28,009 nt of DNA from Neomoorella mulderi. Lineage in GTDB: Bacteria > Bacillota > DSM-521 > Neomoorellales > Neomoorellaceae. Location: the NCBI GenBank assembly GCA_011375465.1, contig DRZV01000087.1:1-28009 (forward strand). Direction: 5' to 3'. How positions within the stretch are numbered: the first letter of the stretch is position 1; each line of letters starts with the position of its first letter. Below the pieces are notes generated by a model that saw nothing but the letters and a program-made list of their open reading frames with translations, had not been told where the DNA came from and did not search any database. Positions 6,782 through 14,553 of the stretch are shown in pieces. The translations under genes were made by a program, and so were the position numbers.

Positions 6782-7269
6782 AGAGGTTGCGCCCGCCGGA
6801 GCCGGAAATTCCCCGGAATATAATCCTAACCACAGTGGAAAGGGCTTTGAACTACGCCCGGGCCCATTCCTTCTGGCCCCTGACTTTTGGATTGGCCTGT
6901 TGCGCCATCGAGATGATGGCCACCGCCAGCGCCAGGTACGATGTGGCCCGCTTCGGTTATGAGGTGTTCCGGGCTTCTCCCCGCCACGCGGATCTCATGA
7001 TTGTGGCCGGCACCGTGACCTACAAGATGGCCCCCCTGCTCAGACGCCTCTACGAGCAGATGCCTGAGCCCAAGTGGGTCTTGGCCATGGGAAGCTGTGC
7101 CATAGCCGGCGGCCCCTTCGCAGATTCCTACAACGTGGTCCCCGGAGTGGATACTATCGTTCCGGTGGACGTGTATGTGCCCGGATGTCCCCCCAGGCCA
7201 GAAGCCCTTATAAACGGCCTTCTGGCCTTGAGGAGAAAGGTTATAAATCCTAAAGTGGCGGTGAGATGA
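6772..7269 (+). CDS. nuoB: complex I subunit NuoB (cluster N2 subunit)
   Basis: NuoB carries the terminal [4Fe-4S] cluster N2 that passes electrons to quinone. From the GTG at 6772 the product is 165 residues. The four expected cluster ligands are present: adjacent Cys43-Cys44 in GLACCAIEMM, Cys109 in MGSCAIAGG and Cys139 in VPGCPPRPE. The GTG is chosen because GAGGAGG lies 7 or so bases upstream and the preceding open frame inside nuoA has no family similarity. It overlaps nuoA by 10 bases and ends one base before nuoC, indicating tight coupling. Confidence 0.95.
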   Translation: MALERLRPPEPEIPRNIILTTVERALNYARAHSFWPLTFGLACCAIEMMATASARYDVARFGYEVFRASPRHADLMIVAGTVTYKMAPLLRRLYEQMPEPKWVLAMGSCAIAGGPFADSYNVVPGVDTIVPVDVYVPGCPPRPEALINGLLALRRKVINPKVAVR

Positions 7270-7270
7270 T

Positions 7271-7720
7271 ATGGGAGAATTGACGGATAAATTGAAAGAG
7301 GTTTTTCCGGAGATAGAACCCCTGGAGGATCCCTGGGTGGAAACCGTCGGGGTTCCGGCAACCCTCCTGCCCCAGGTGGTCCAGGAGCTCAGGGATAAGC
7401 ACGGATTCAACCTGCTGAACTGTCTCACCGCGGTGGATTATATAGATCAGGGTGCTATAGAAGTGGTGTATCACCTTATGAAGGTGCCAGAAGCGGAGGA
7501 GATCCGGATAAAGGTGAAGGTGGACAGGGATCGCCCTGAAGTACCTTCCCTGGCAGATCGGTGGCCTGCGGCCAATGTCCAGGAAAGGGAAGTGTATGAC
7601 CTCATGGGTGTGATATTCACCGGCCATCCCAACTTGAAGCGGATACTCTGTCCCGACGATTTCTCCGGGCATCCTCTCCGCAAGGACTTCCAGTTAAAAT
7701 CGGCAGGAGGGGGTGAATAA
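7271..7720 (+). CDS. nuoC: complex I subunit NuoC (30 kDa)
   Basis: NuoC is a peripheral-arm subunit that binds NuoD. The 149-residue product has the complex I 30-kDa signature EREVYDLMGVIFTGHPNLKRILCPDD at about residues 108-133, then HPLRKDF. It is a stand-alone protein and not fused to NuoD as in Escherichia coli. It starts one base after nuoB and ends two bases before the nuoD start; the GGAGGGGGTGA close to its 3' end also serves nuoD. Confidence 0.94.
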   Translation: MGELTDKLKEVFPEIEPLEDPWVETVGVPATLLPQVVQELRDKHGFNLLNCLTAVDYIDQGAIEVVYHLMKVPEAEEIRIKVKVDRDRPEVPSLADRWPAANVQEREVYDLMGVIFTGHPNLKRILCPDDFSGHPLRKDFQLKSAGGGE

Positions 7721-7722
7721 GG

Positions 7723-8850
7723 ATGGCCCTGGGCTTTAGGTTCGATCTGGAAGAGCTAGCTGCAGATACCATAATGCTGAATATGGGTCCTCAGCACCCC
7801 AGCACCCACGGAGTTTACCGGGCGGTGCTTACCCTGGATGGAGAAAAGGTGGTCAAGCTGGAGAACGTGGTGGGCTATCTCCATAGGGGTATTGAAAAGC
7901 TGGCGGAAGATCGCACTTATCCTCAGATAATCCCCTATACCGATCGGCTGGATTACCTCTCCGCCATGCTCAACAATCTGGGCTACGTCCAAGCGGTGGA
8001 GAAAATGATGGAGATAGAGGTTCCGGAAAGGGCAGAGCACCTCAGGATCATCATGGCGGAGCTATCCCGGATGGCCAGCCACATGGTGATGATCGCCTCC
8101 TTCTCCCTGGATGTGGCGGGCTGGACTGCCTGGTTCCCTCCCTTTCGGGAAAGGGAGAAGATCCTGGATCTCTTCGAGATGGCCTCAGGGGCCCGCATGT
8201 TGCCCGCCTATATGCGGATAGGGGGAGTAGCCTCTGATGTGCCGCCCAAATTTTTCCCTGCGCTGGAGAGGTTCTTGGACTCCCTCCCGGAGATGATCGA
8301 AGAGGTGAAGGGGCTCATCGTGGGCAATGAGATCTTCATAGGCCGGTGCAAAGGGGTAGGCAAACTGGATCTTGAGACAGCCCTGGCCTATGGCGTGACA
8401 GGGCCCAACCTGCGGGCCTGTGGTCTGGCCTTCGATCTGCGTAAGGCCAAGCCCTACGGTATTTACCCCCGCTTTGAATTCGATATCCCCACCCTTCCCA
8501 ACGGAGATGCTTACGATCGCTTTGTGATCCGACTCCTGGAGATAGAGCAGAGCGCCCGCATAATCCGCCAGGCCATGGCCCAGATCCCTGAAGGGCCGGT
8601 TCAGGCCAAGGTGCCCCGGGCTATAAAACTGCCCAAAGGGGAGGTATATCACCAGATAGAGAGTTCTAAGGGCATCCTGGGCTTCTATCTGGTGAGCGAC
8701 GGGGGCAATAAGCCTTACCGTCTCCACATCCACAGCCCTTCCTTTGTCAACCTGGGCATCATGCCCAAATTGGCGGAAGGGGCCATTATCCAGGATCTGG
8801 TGGTCATTATAGCTTCCATAGATTTCGTCATGGGTGAAGTGGACCGTTAA
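7723..8850 (+). CDS. nuoD: complex I subunit NuoD (49 kDa)
   Basis: NuoD forms most of the quinone-binding cavity and contacts cluster N2. The 375-residue product begins with the beta-hairpin motif NMGPQHPSTHGVYR, carrying the conserved quinone-site His, and contains YLHRGIEKLAEDRTYPQIIPYTDRLDYLSAMLNN with the conserved Tyr. It keeps the long C-terminal half ending NLGIMPKLAEGAIIQDLVVIIASIDFVMGEVDR. The nickel-binding CxxC pairs of related hydrogenases are absent, so this is a true complex I subunit and not a group 4 hydrogenase large subunit. Confidence 0.96.
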   Translation: MALGFRFDLEELAADTIMLNMGPQHPSTHGVYRAVLTLDGEKVVKLENVVGYLHRGIEKLAEDRTYPQIIPYTDRLDYLSAMLNNLGYVQAVEKMMEIEVPERAEHLRIIMAELSRMASHMVMIASFSLDVAGWTAWFPPFREREKILDLFEMASGARMLPAYMRIGGVASDVPPKFFPALERFLDSLPEMIEEVKGLIVGNEIFIGRCKGVGKLDLETALAYGVTGPNLRACGLAFDLRKAKPYGIYPRFEFDIPTLPNGDAYDRFVIRLLEIEQSARIIRQAMAQIPEGPVQAKVPRAIKLPKGEVYHQIESSKGILGFYLVSDGGNKPYRLHIHSPSFVNLGIMPKLAEGAIIQDLVVIIASIDFVMGEVDR

Positions 8851-8875
8851 AAGTCACGAGAAGGTAGGTGAAGGG

Positions 8876-9916
8876 ATGGAGCATATATTTACCGATTTGG
8901 CAGCCCTGGTGGCCGGATGGGTGAGCGGGTCCCCCCAGTGGGTTCAGACTCTGGTGATGGGTTGCCTCTATCTCATAGGAGTGCTGACCTTTATCTTCTT
9001 GAACTGTATATTCCTGATATACCTCGAGAGGAAGGTAAGCGCCTATATCCAGCAGCGCCTAGGACCCAACCGGGTGGGTCCCAGGGGTATACTCCAACCG
9101 GTGGCTGACGCCCTGAAGCTCCTGGGTAAGGAGGACATAATACCCGAAAAGGCGGATCACTGGGTCTTCCGGCTGGCCCCCATAATTATACTGGTGCCGG
9201 CCATAATGGTCTTTGCTGTGATCCCCTTTGGCAAGAACATGATCCCTGTGGATCTTAATATAGGGGTATTCTATTTCCTGGCAGTGGCTTCCACCACCAC
9301 CCTGGCCATACTCATGGGCGGCTGGTCCTCCAACAATAAATACGCCCTGTTGGGCAGCATGAGGGCCGTGGCCCAGATAGTTAGCTATGAGGTGCCTCTG
9401 GCCTTTTCCATCCTGGGGGTGGTGATGATAGCCGGTTCCCTCAAAACTTCCCAGATAGTGGCCGCACAAGAAAACTACTGGTTTATACTGTTACAGCCCC
9501 TGGGCTTTTTGATCTACTTTATCGCTGCCACCGCCGAAGTCAACCGAGCCCCCTTCGACCTGGTGGAAGGGGAGCAGGAGATCATAGCCGGACCCTTTAT
9601 CGAGTACACCGGCATGCGTTTCGCCCTTTTTTATCTGGCGGAATATGCCAATCTGGTGGCCGTCTCCTGCTTAGGGGTCACCCTTTTCCTGGGAGGATGG
9701 CACGGGCCCTGGCTGCCCTCCTGGCTGTGGTTTCTCATAAAGGTGTATATCCTCATCTTTGTCTTTATGTGGACCCGCTGGACCTTCCCTCGGATCAGGA
9801 TAGACCACTTTTTAGATTTTAACTGGAAGGTGCTGCTGCCTTTGGCTCTGGTCAATATCCTTCTCACCGGTATAGGGCTTAAGCTCTACCAGTATATAAC
9901 CCTGGGAGTGTGGTAA
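8876..9916 (+). CDS. nuoH: complex I subunit NuoH
   Basis: NuoH is the membrane subunit that closes the quinone cavity and links it to the antiporter-like subunits. The 346-residue product has about eight hydrophobic segments. Conserved loops are visible: YLERKVSAYIQQRLGPNRVGPRGILQPVADALKLLGKED, and the acidic loop AEVNRAPFDLVEGEQEIIAGPFIEYTGMRFALFYLAEY. The ATG at 8876 is preferred because AGGTGA lies just upstream. A GTG at 8834 in the same frame overlaps nuoD and would add 14 residues not typical of the family. Confidence 0.95.
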   Translation: MEHIFTDLAALVAGWVSGSPQWVQTLVMGCLYLIGVLTFIFLNCIFLIYLERKVSAYIQQRLGPNRVGPRGILQPVADALKLLGKEDIIPEKADHWVFRLAPIIILVPAIMVFAVIPFGKNMIPVDLNIGVFYFLAVASTTTLAILMGGWSSNNKYALLGSMRAVAQIVSYEVPLAFSILGVVMIAGSLKTSQIVAAQENYWFILLQPLGFLIYFIAATAEVNRAPFDLVEGEQEIIAGPFIEYTGMRFALFYLAEYANLVAVSCLGVTLFLGGWHGPWLPSWLWFLIKVYILIFVFMWTRWTFPRIRIDHFLDFNWKVLLPLALVNILLTGIGLKLYQYITLGVW

Positions 9917-9919
9917 GGG

Positions 9920-10318
9920 ATGTTCGGTAAAGGGCTTTTAAAGGGACTGAGCGTTACTTGGAATTTTTTGTGGGGCAAGGCCATTACAGAAGAATATCCT
10001 GAAAGGCGGCCCAGGCTCCCCTCCTATAGCCGGGGTTTTCTCCAGCTGGACAAGGAGAAGTGCATCGCCTGCGGCCTGTGCGCCACTTCCTGCCCCAATA
10101 ACGTCATCCACATAGAGACGGTCAAGGACGAGCAGAACAAACGCCAGCTGAAGGCCTACAGGATAACTGTGGGGCGGTGTATTTACTGCGGCCTGTGCGT
10201 GGAGAGCTGCCCTAAAGGGGCTCTTTACTGGGTGCCCGATTTTGAGAGGGCTTGCTATCGCCACGAGGACACCGAGGTAGACCTTCTGGCTGCGGAGGAG
10301 GTGAAAGGAGGTGCCTGA
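9920..10318 (+). CDS. nuoI: complex I subunit NuoI (2x[4Fe-4S] ferredoxin-like)
   Basis: NuoI carries clusters N6a and N6b that bring electrons to NuoB. The 132-residue product has two full CxxCxxCxxxC motifs: Cys48/51/54/58 and Cys87/90/93/97. The N-terminus (GLSVTWNFLWGKAITEEYPE) is the amphipathic anchor typical of NuoI. As no NuoEFG is encoded here, NuoI and NuoB are the only iron-sulfur subunits in the operon, and NuoI would be the entry site for an external donor such as ferredoxin (inference). Its end overlaps nuoJ by 8 bases. Confidence 0.95.
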   Translation: MFGKGLLKGLSVTWNFLWGKAITEEYPERRPRLPSYSRGFLQLDKEKCIACGLCATSCPNNVIHIETVKDEQNKRQLKAYRITVGRCIYCGLCVESCPKGALYWVPDFERACYRHEDTEVDLLAAEEVKGGA

Positions 10319-10820
10319 TTCCCAGGCGGTGTTTTTCTGGCTGCTGGCAGCCCTGGTAATAGGTTCGGCTCTGGCTGTGGTCCTCCTGAAGAATATAGTC
10401 CACAGCGCCCTATACTTGTTCCTCACCTTCGTGGGGGTGGCAGGGCTGTATATACTTCTCCATGCGGAGTTCCTGGCTGCAGTGCAGCTTTTGATCTACG
10501 CCGGAGCCATAGCGGTGCTCATAGTCTTCGCAGTGATGCTGGTCAGGCGCGGGGATATAAGGCTCAGCAACCTATACAGCATACATTTTCTTCCGGCCCT
10601 AGTGGTATCCCTGGTTCTCTTCGCCCTGGTGGCCGTGGCTGTAGGCAGGCAGCTTTGGCTGGGTTATCTGGCTCCGCCGCCGGAGGAACCCCTAGTCTCC
10701 CTGGCCCGGAATTTTTTGGGGGAATACGTGATTGCCTTTGAAGTGGCGGCCATACTGCTGCTGTCCGCCATCGTGGGGGCAGTACTGATTGTCCGAGGAA
10801 GGAGGCGGAGCGCTCCATGA
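10311..10820 (+). CDS. nuoJ: complex I subunit NuoJ
   Basis: NuoJ is a membrane subunit with five transmembrane helices; one of them contains a pi-bulge implicated in coupling. The 169-residue product is strongly hydrophobic, with the family region NIVHSALYLFLTFVGVAGLYILLHAEFLAAVQLLIYAGAIAVLIVFAVML at about residues 27-76. The GTG start at 10311 overlaps the nuoI end by 8 bases and uses the upstream GGAGGAGGTG (about 10293-10302). It ends with an ATGA overlap into nuoK. Confidence 0.93.
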   Translation: MPDSQAVFFWLLAALVIGSALAVVLLKNIVHSALYLFLTFVGVAGLYILLHAEFLAAVQLLIYAGAIAVLIVFAVMLVRRGDIRLSNLYSIHFLPALVVSLVLFALVAVAVGRQLWLGYLAPPPEEPLVSLARNFLGEYVIAFEVAAILLLSAIVGAVLIVRGRRRSAP

Positions 10821-11125
10821 TCACCTTGAACCATTATGTGGCCCTCAGCGCCCTACTCTTCTGTATAGGGCTCCTGGGCGCCCTGGGGAAGAGGAACGCC
10901 ATAGCCATCCTCATGGGTATCGAGCTCATGCTCAATGCGGTGAACATCAACCTGGTGGCCTTCAATCGTTTCTTGCAGCCCTCCCAGGTGGTGGGTCAGG
11001 TCTTCGCCCTGTTCATCATACTCGTGGCTGCAGCTGAGGTGGCTGTGGGTCTGGCCCTGGTGATCAACATTTACAGGCGCCGTCTGGATACCAATATTGA
11101 AGATCTAAATTGGCTGAAATGGTAA
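10817..11125 (+). CDS. nuoK: complex I subunit NuoK
   Basis: NuoK is the small three-helix subunit homologous to MrpC that contributes membrane acidic residues to the proton path. The 102-residue product keeps both: Glu36 in ILMGIELMLNAVNINLVAF and Glu74 in LVAAAEVAVGLALVINIYR. It shares a 4-base ATGA with nuoJ, the usual translational-coupling arrangement, and is preceded by GGAAGGAGGCGG. Confidence 0.95.
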   Translation: MITLNHYVALSALLFCIGLLGALGKRNAIAILMGIELMLNAVNINLVAFNRFLQPSQVVGQVFALFIILVAAAEVAVGLALVINIYRRRLDTNIEDLNWLKW

Positions 11126-11131
11126 AGGCAG

Positions 11132-13027
11132 GTGAAAGAACAGGTGGCTAATCTATATTGGATACCCAAAGCCTGGCTCATACCCCTTCTGCCGGCCCTG
11201 GCCTTTCCCTTTATAGCGTTTATCACCAGGAAGGCCAGGGGGTTGAGCGCCCTGACGGCCATTTTGGCCATAGGCGTCAGCTTGGTGATATCTTTGGGTG
11301 TATTGTGGGAAGTAATAGCCCATGGCATCACTATGGATAATCCCGTAGAATACAGCACCGTTTGGCTGCAGATACCCCAGCTTCTAAAGATAGAAGCGGG
11401 GCTCCTGATAGACCCTTTGAGCGCCGTAATGCTCCTGGTGGTAACCCTGGTGGCCTTTTTGGTGGAGATCTATTCCATAGGTTATATGGAAGACGATCCG
11501 GGTTTCTCCGTGTTTTTCGCCTATCTCTCCCTATTCGGCGCTTCCATGCTGGGATTGGTCCTGGCCAACAACTATTTTATGATCTACTTTTTCTGGGAGC
11601 TGGTGGGGCTCTGCTCCTACCTGCTCATCGGTTTCTGGTATCACCGGGCGGAGGCGGCCAGAGCGGGCTTTAAGGCCTTCGTCGTAAATCGTCTGGCCGA
11701 CTTCGGTTTCCTGTTGGGTTTCTTCTTCCTGTTTATAATTTTCCACACCTTCAATTTCCGGGAGCTGGCTGCGGCCATCCCTGCGTACCATAATGTAGGC
11801 CTCTTGACCGTGGCGGCCCTCCTGGTCTTCACCGGCCCCATCGGAAAGTCCGCCCAGTTTCCCCTCCACGTATGGTTGCCGGACGCCATGGAAGGTCCCA
11901 CTCCGGTCAGCGCCCTCATCCACGCGGCCACCATGGTGGCAGCAGGTGTGTACTTGCTGGCCAGGGCCTATGTGCTCTTCGCTTCCCTGCCCAACGTAAT
12001 GCTGGTGGTGGCCTATGTGGGAGGTTTTACTGCTATCTTTGCAGCCACCATCGCCATAGCCCAGAGGGATATAAAGAGGATACTGGCCTACTCCACCATC
12101 AGCCAGCTGGGCTATATGGTGATGGCCATGGGGGTGGGCAGCATGACCGCTGGCATATTCCACCTCACCACCCACGCCTTTTTCAAGGCCCTCCTCTTTC
12201 TGGCTGCAGGTAGCGTGATCCATGCCCTCCACGAGCAGGACATATTCCGTATGGGCGGCCTATACAAAGATATGAAGGTCACGACGGTGACCTTCATAAT
12301 AGGGGCCCTGGCCCTGGCAGGTATCCCGCCCTTCGCCGGCTTCTGGAGCAAGGACGAGATTTTGGCCGCTGCTTATCACAACGGCTTTCTGGGGCTTTAC
12401 ATCTTGGGTACCCTGGTGGCCTTCCTCACCGCCTTCTACATGTTCCGGCTGATCTTTATAACCTTTTTCGGCGAACGGCGGGCAGGTCTCCACGGCCACG
12501 AATCTCCTCCGGTGATGACCATTCCCCTGGGCATCTTGGCCCTGCTCTCTATATTTGCTGGCTTTGTGGGTACCCCCTTCACCGCCCGGGGATTCAGCAC
12601 CTTCGTCTATTATGCTGCCCCCCATGAAGTGGAACCGGATTACATGGTAATGGCCCTCTCCACCCTGGTGGCCTTGGCGGGCATAGCCCTGGCCTGGTGG
12701 CTCTACGGCAGACCCAGCGACTTGCCCGAGCGGCTCAAGGAGAGTTACCGGTGGGCCTATAACCTACTGTGGAACAAGTTTTATATCGATGAATTTTATC
12801 TATGGATTTACCGGCGGATATTTTGGGGTCTGGCCGAAGCCTTCCACTGGCATGACCGCCATGTGGTGGACGGCCTGTGGGACGGCGTGGGGGACGTCAC
12901 CCGCGCTTCGGGACAAAAACTACGTTACCTGCAGACGGGTAATCTCCAGACTTATGCCCTGGTATTCTTTACCGCAGTGGTGGTCATAGCCCTGTGGATG
13001 GCAGGTATGGGAGGGATGATCCGATGA
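11132..13027 (+). CDS. nuoL: complex I subunit NuoL (antiporter-like)
   Basis: NuoL is the distal antiporter-like proton-pumping subunit. The 631-residue product has the antiporter core with Glu156 in MIYFFWELVGLCSYLLIGFW, Lys239 in GKSAQFPLHVWLPDAMEGPTPVSALIHAATMVAAGVYLL, and further conserved helices. A C-terminal extension provides the lateral helix and last helix (about 540-631). The GTG at 11132 has only a weak ribosome binding site. A second in-frame GTG at 11144 has AGGTGA (11130-11135) at 8 bases and may be the true start, four residues shorter. The end overlaps nuoM by 4 bases. Confidence 0.95.
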   Translation: MKEQVANLYWIPKAWLIPLLPALAFPFIAFITRKARGLSALTAILAIGVSLVISLGVLWEVIAHGITMDNPVEYSTVWLQIPQLLKIEAGLLIDPLSAVMLLVVTLVAFLVEIYSIGYMEDDPGFSVFFAYLSLFGASMLGLVLANNYFMIYFFWELVGLCSYLLIGFWYHRAEAARAGFKAFVVNRLADFGFLLGFFFLFIIFHTFNFRELAAAIPAYHNVGLLTVAALLVFTGPIGKSAQFPLHVWLPDAMEGPTPVSALIHAATMVAAGVYLLARAYVLFASLPNVMLVVAYVGGFTAIFAATIAIAQRDIKRILAYSTISQLGYMVMAMGVGSMTAGIFHLTTHAFFKALLFLAAGSVIHALHEQDIFRMGGLYKDMKVTTVTFIIGALALAGIPPFAGFWSKDEILAAAYHNGFLGLYILGTLVAFLTAFYMFRLIFITFFGERRAGLHGHESPPVMTIPLGILALLSIFAGFVGTPFTARGFSTFVYYAAPHEVEPDYMVMALSTLVALAGIALAWWLYGRPSDLPERLKESYRWAYNLLWNKFYIDEFYLWIYRRIFWGLAEAFHWHDRHVVDGLWDGVGDVTRASGQKLRYLQTGNLQTYALVFFTAVVVIALWMAGMGGMIR

Positions 13028-14553
13028 GCTTTCCTGTATTGTCGGCTATACTGCTGGCACCGGTGGCGGGGCTCCTCATCCTCCTCTTTATACCAGAAAG
13101 GGAGGAGCTCACCATAAAGATAGTGTCTGCCCTGGCTACCCTGGTTTCCTTAGTCCTCTCTGTAGCCATATATTTCCTTTACGACAGCAGCCAAGGGGGG
13201 CTGCAGTTCTGCGAGGAGATCTCTTGGCTACCGGAGTGGGGGATAAAGTATTCCCTGGGAGTTGACGGTATAAGCCTTCCCCTGGTGCTCTTGACTGCCC
13301 TGGTGGGCTTCACCGCGGTCTTTGCCTCCTGGGACATACAGAGAAGGGTTAAGGAATTCTTCATCTTCCTGTTGATGCTGGTGGCAGGGATTTTCGGCGT
13401 GTTCATGACCCGGGATCTGTTTTTCTTCTACCTTTTCTTCGACATGGCGGTTATCCCCTCTTATCTGCTCATAATCATCTGGGGCAGCACCAGGAAAGAG
13501 TATGGGGCCATGAAGCTCACCTTGTACCATGTGGTGGGCAGCGCTTTTCTCCTGGTGGCCATAATAGCCACCGCCATATACGGAGCTAAGGCCTTGGGAT
13601 ATTTCACCTTCGATCTCTATTCCCTGTCCCAGGTAAATTTCGACGTGGGCTTTCAGAAGATAGTCTTCTTCCTCATGCTCATAGGTTTCGGCGTGCTGGT
13701 TCCCATGTGGCCTTTACACCTGTGGGCCCCTGACGGTCACGTGGCTGCACCCACCGCCATCAGTATGCTTTTGGCAGGGGTTATAATGAAGCTGGGGGGG
13801 TACGGCCTTATCCGGGTAGCCCTCTGGTTTTTCCCGGAAGCAGCCCACTACTGGGCTCCCTTCATAGCCCTCCTCTCTTTGGTCAACGTTATCTATGGAG
13901 CCATGGTGGCCATGGTGCAGAGGGACTTGAAGTTCGTCATAGGTTACAGCAGCGTCAGCCATATGGGCTATGTGCTGCTGGGGGTGGCTGCCCTCAACAC
14001 CCTGAGCTTGGACGGCGCCGTGGCCCAGATGTTCGCCCATGGGGTGATGACCGCCCTCTTCTTCGCCCTGGTGGGCAACGTGTACCAGCGGACCCATACC
14101 CGGGAATTGGCCAGGTTGGGGGGATTGGCCCATCAGATGCCCCGGGTGGCAGCTGGCTTCCTCCTGGCGGGTTTGGCTTCCCTGGGGTTGCCGGGGCTTA
14201 ACAACTTTGTGGCGGAGTTCCTCATATTTCTCGGGGCTTTCGGCCGGGAGGACCTCATGTTGGGGGGATCCCTGGCCTTCAGGACCGTGGCCATCTTGGC
14301 CATCTCCGGTATTGTCATAACGGCTGTCTATGTGCTGAGGATTGTCAAGAACGTTTTCTTCGGACCTCCCCTCCCTGAGTGGGAAGGGCTGTCCGACGTA
14401 AGAGGGGTAGAGATGGTGCCCATAGTGGTGTTGGGCTTCACCTTGATATTCTTCGGCCTCTTGCCTTCGCTGCAGATCAATATGATAGATGCCAGCGTAG
14501 CCCCGATCGTGGCTAAAATCAAGGCTGCCAAGGCTATAGGGGGTATCTTCTAA
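13024..14553 (+). CDS. nuoM: complex I subunit NuoM (antiporter-like)
   Basis: NuoM is the middle antiporter-like subunit. The 509-residue product has about 14 transmembrane helices and the family signature VPMWPLHLWAPDGHVAAPTAISMLLAGVIMKLGGYGLIRV. The key acidic residue of helix 5, normally Glu in an FFE/WE context followed by IP, is Asp here: FFDMAVIPSYLLIIIWG with Asp140 encoded by GAC at 13441-13443. The ATG at 13024 overlaps the nuoL stop as ATGA and has GGGAGGG upstream. The frame is open further upstream inside nuoL without family similarity. The stop and the nuoN start share one base. Confidence 0.95.
   Translation: MSFPVLSAILLAPVAGLLILLFIPEREELTIKIVSALATLVSLVLSVAIYFLYDSSQGGLQFCEEISWLPEWGIKYSLGVDGISLPLVLLTALVGFTAVFASWDIQRRVKEFFIFLLMLVAGIFGVFMTRDLFFFYLFFDMAVIPSYLLIIIWGSTRKEYGAMKLTLYHVVGSAFLLVAIIATAIYGAKALGYFTFDLYSLSQVNFDVGFQKIVFFLMLIGFGVLVPMWPLHLWAPDGHVAAPTAISMLLAGVIMKLGGYGLIRVALWFFPEAAHYWAPFIALLSLVNVIYGAMVAMVQRDLKFVIGYSSVSHMGYVLLGVAALNTLSLDGAVAQMFAHGVMTALFFALVGNVYQRTHTRELARLGGLAHQMPRVAAGFLLAGLASLGLPGLNNFVAEFLIFLGAFGREDLMLGGSLAFRTVAILAISGIVITAVYVLRIVKNVFFGPPLPEWEGLSDVRGVEMVPIVVLGFTLIFFGLLPSLQINMIDASVAPIVAKIKAAKAIGGIF

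Noticed and set aside
7723..8850. Group 4 membrane hydrogenase instead of complex I
   Set aside because: The large-subunit homologue lacks the nickel-binding CxxC pairs, and nuoA and nuoJ, which are complex I markers, are present.
11531..12232. Minus-strand open frame of 233 codons inside nuoL
   Set aside because: It is antisense to conserved NuoL helices, is rich in His, Gly and Gln as expected from reversed hydrophobic codons, and has no recognisable domain.
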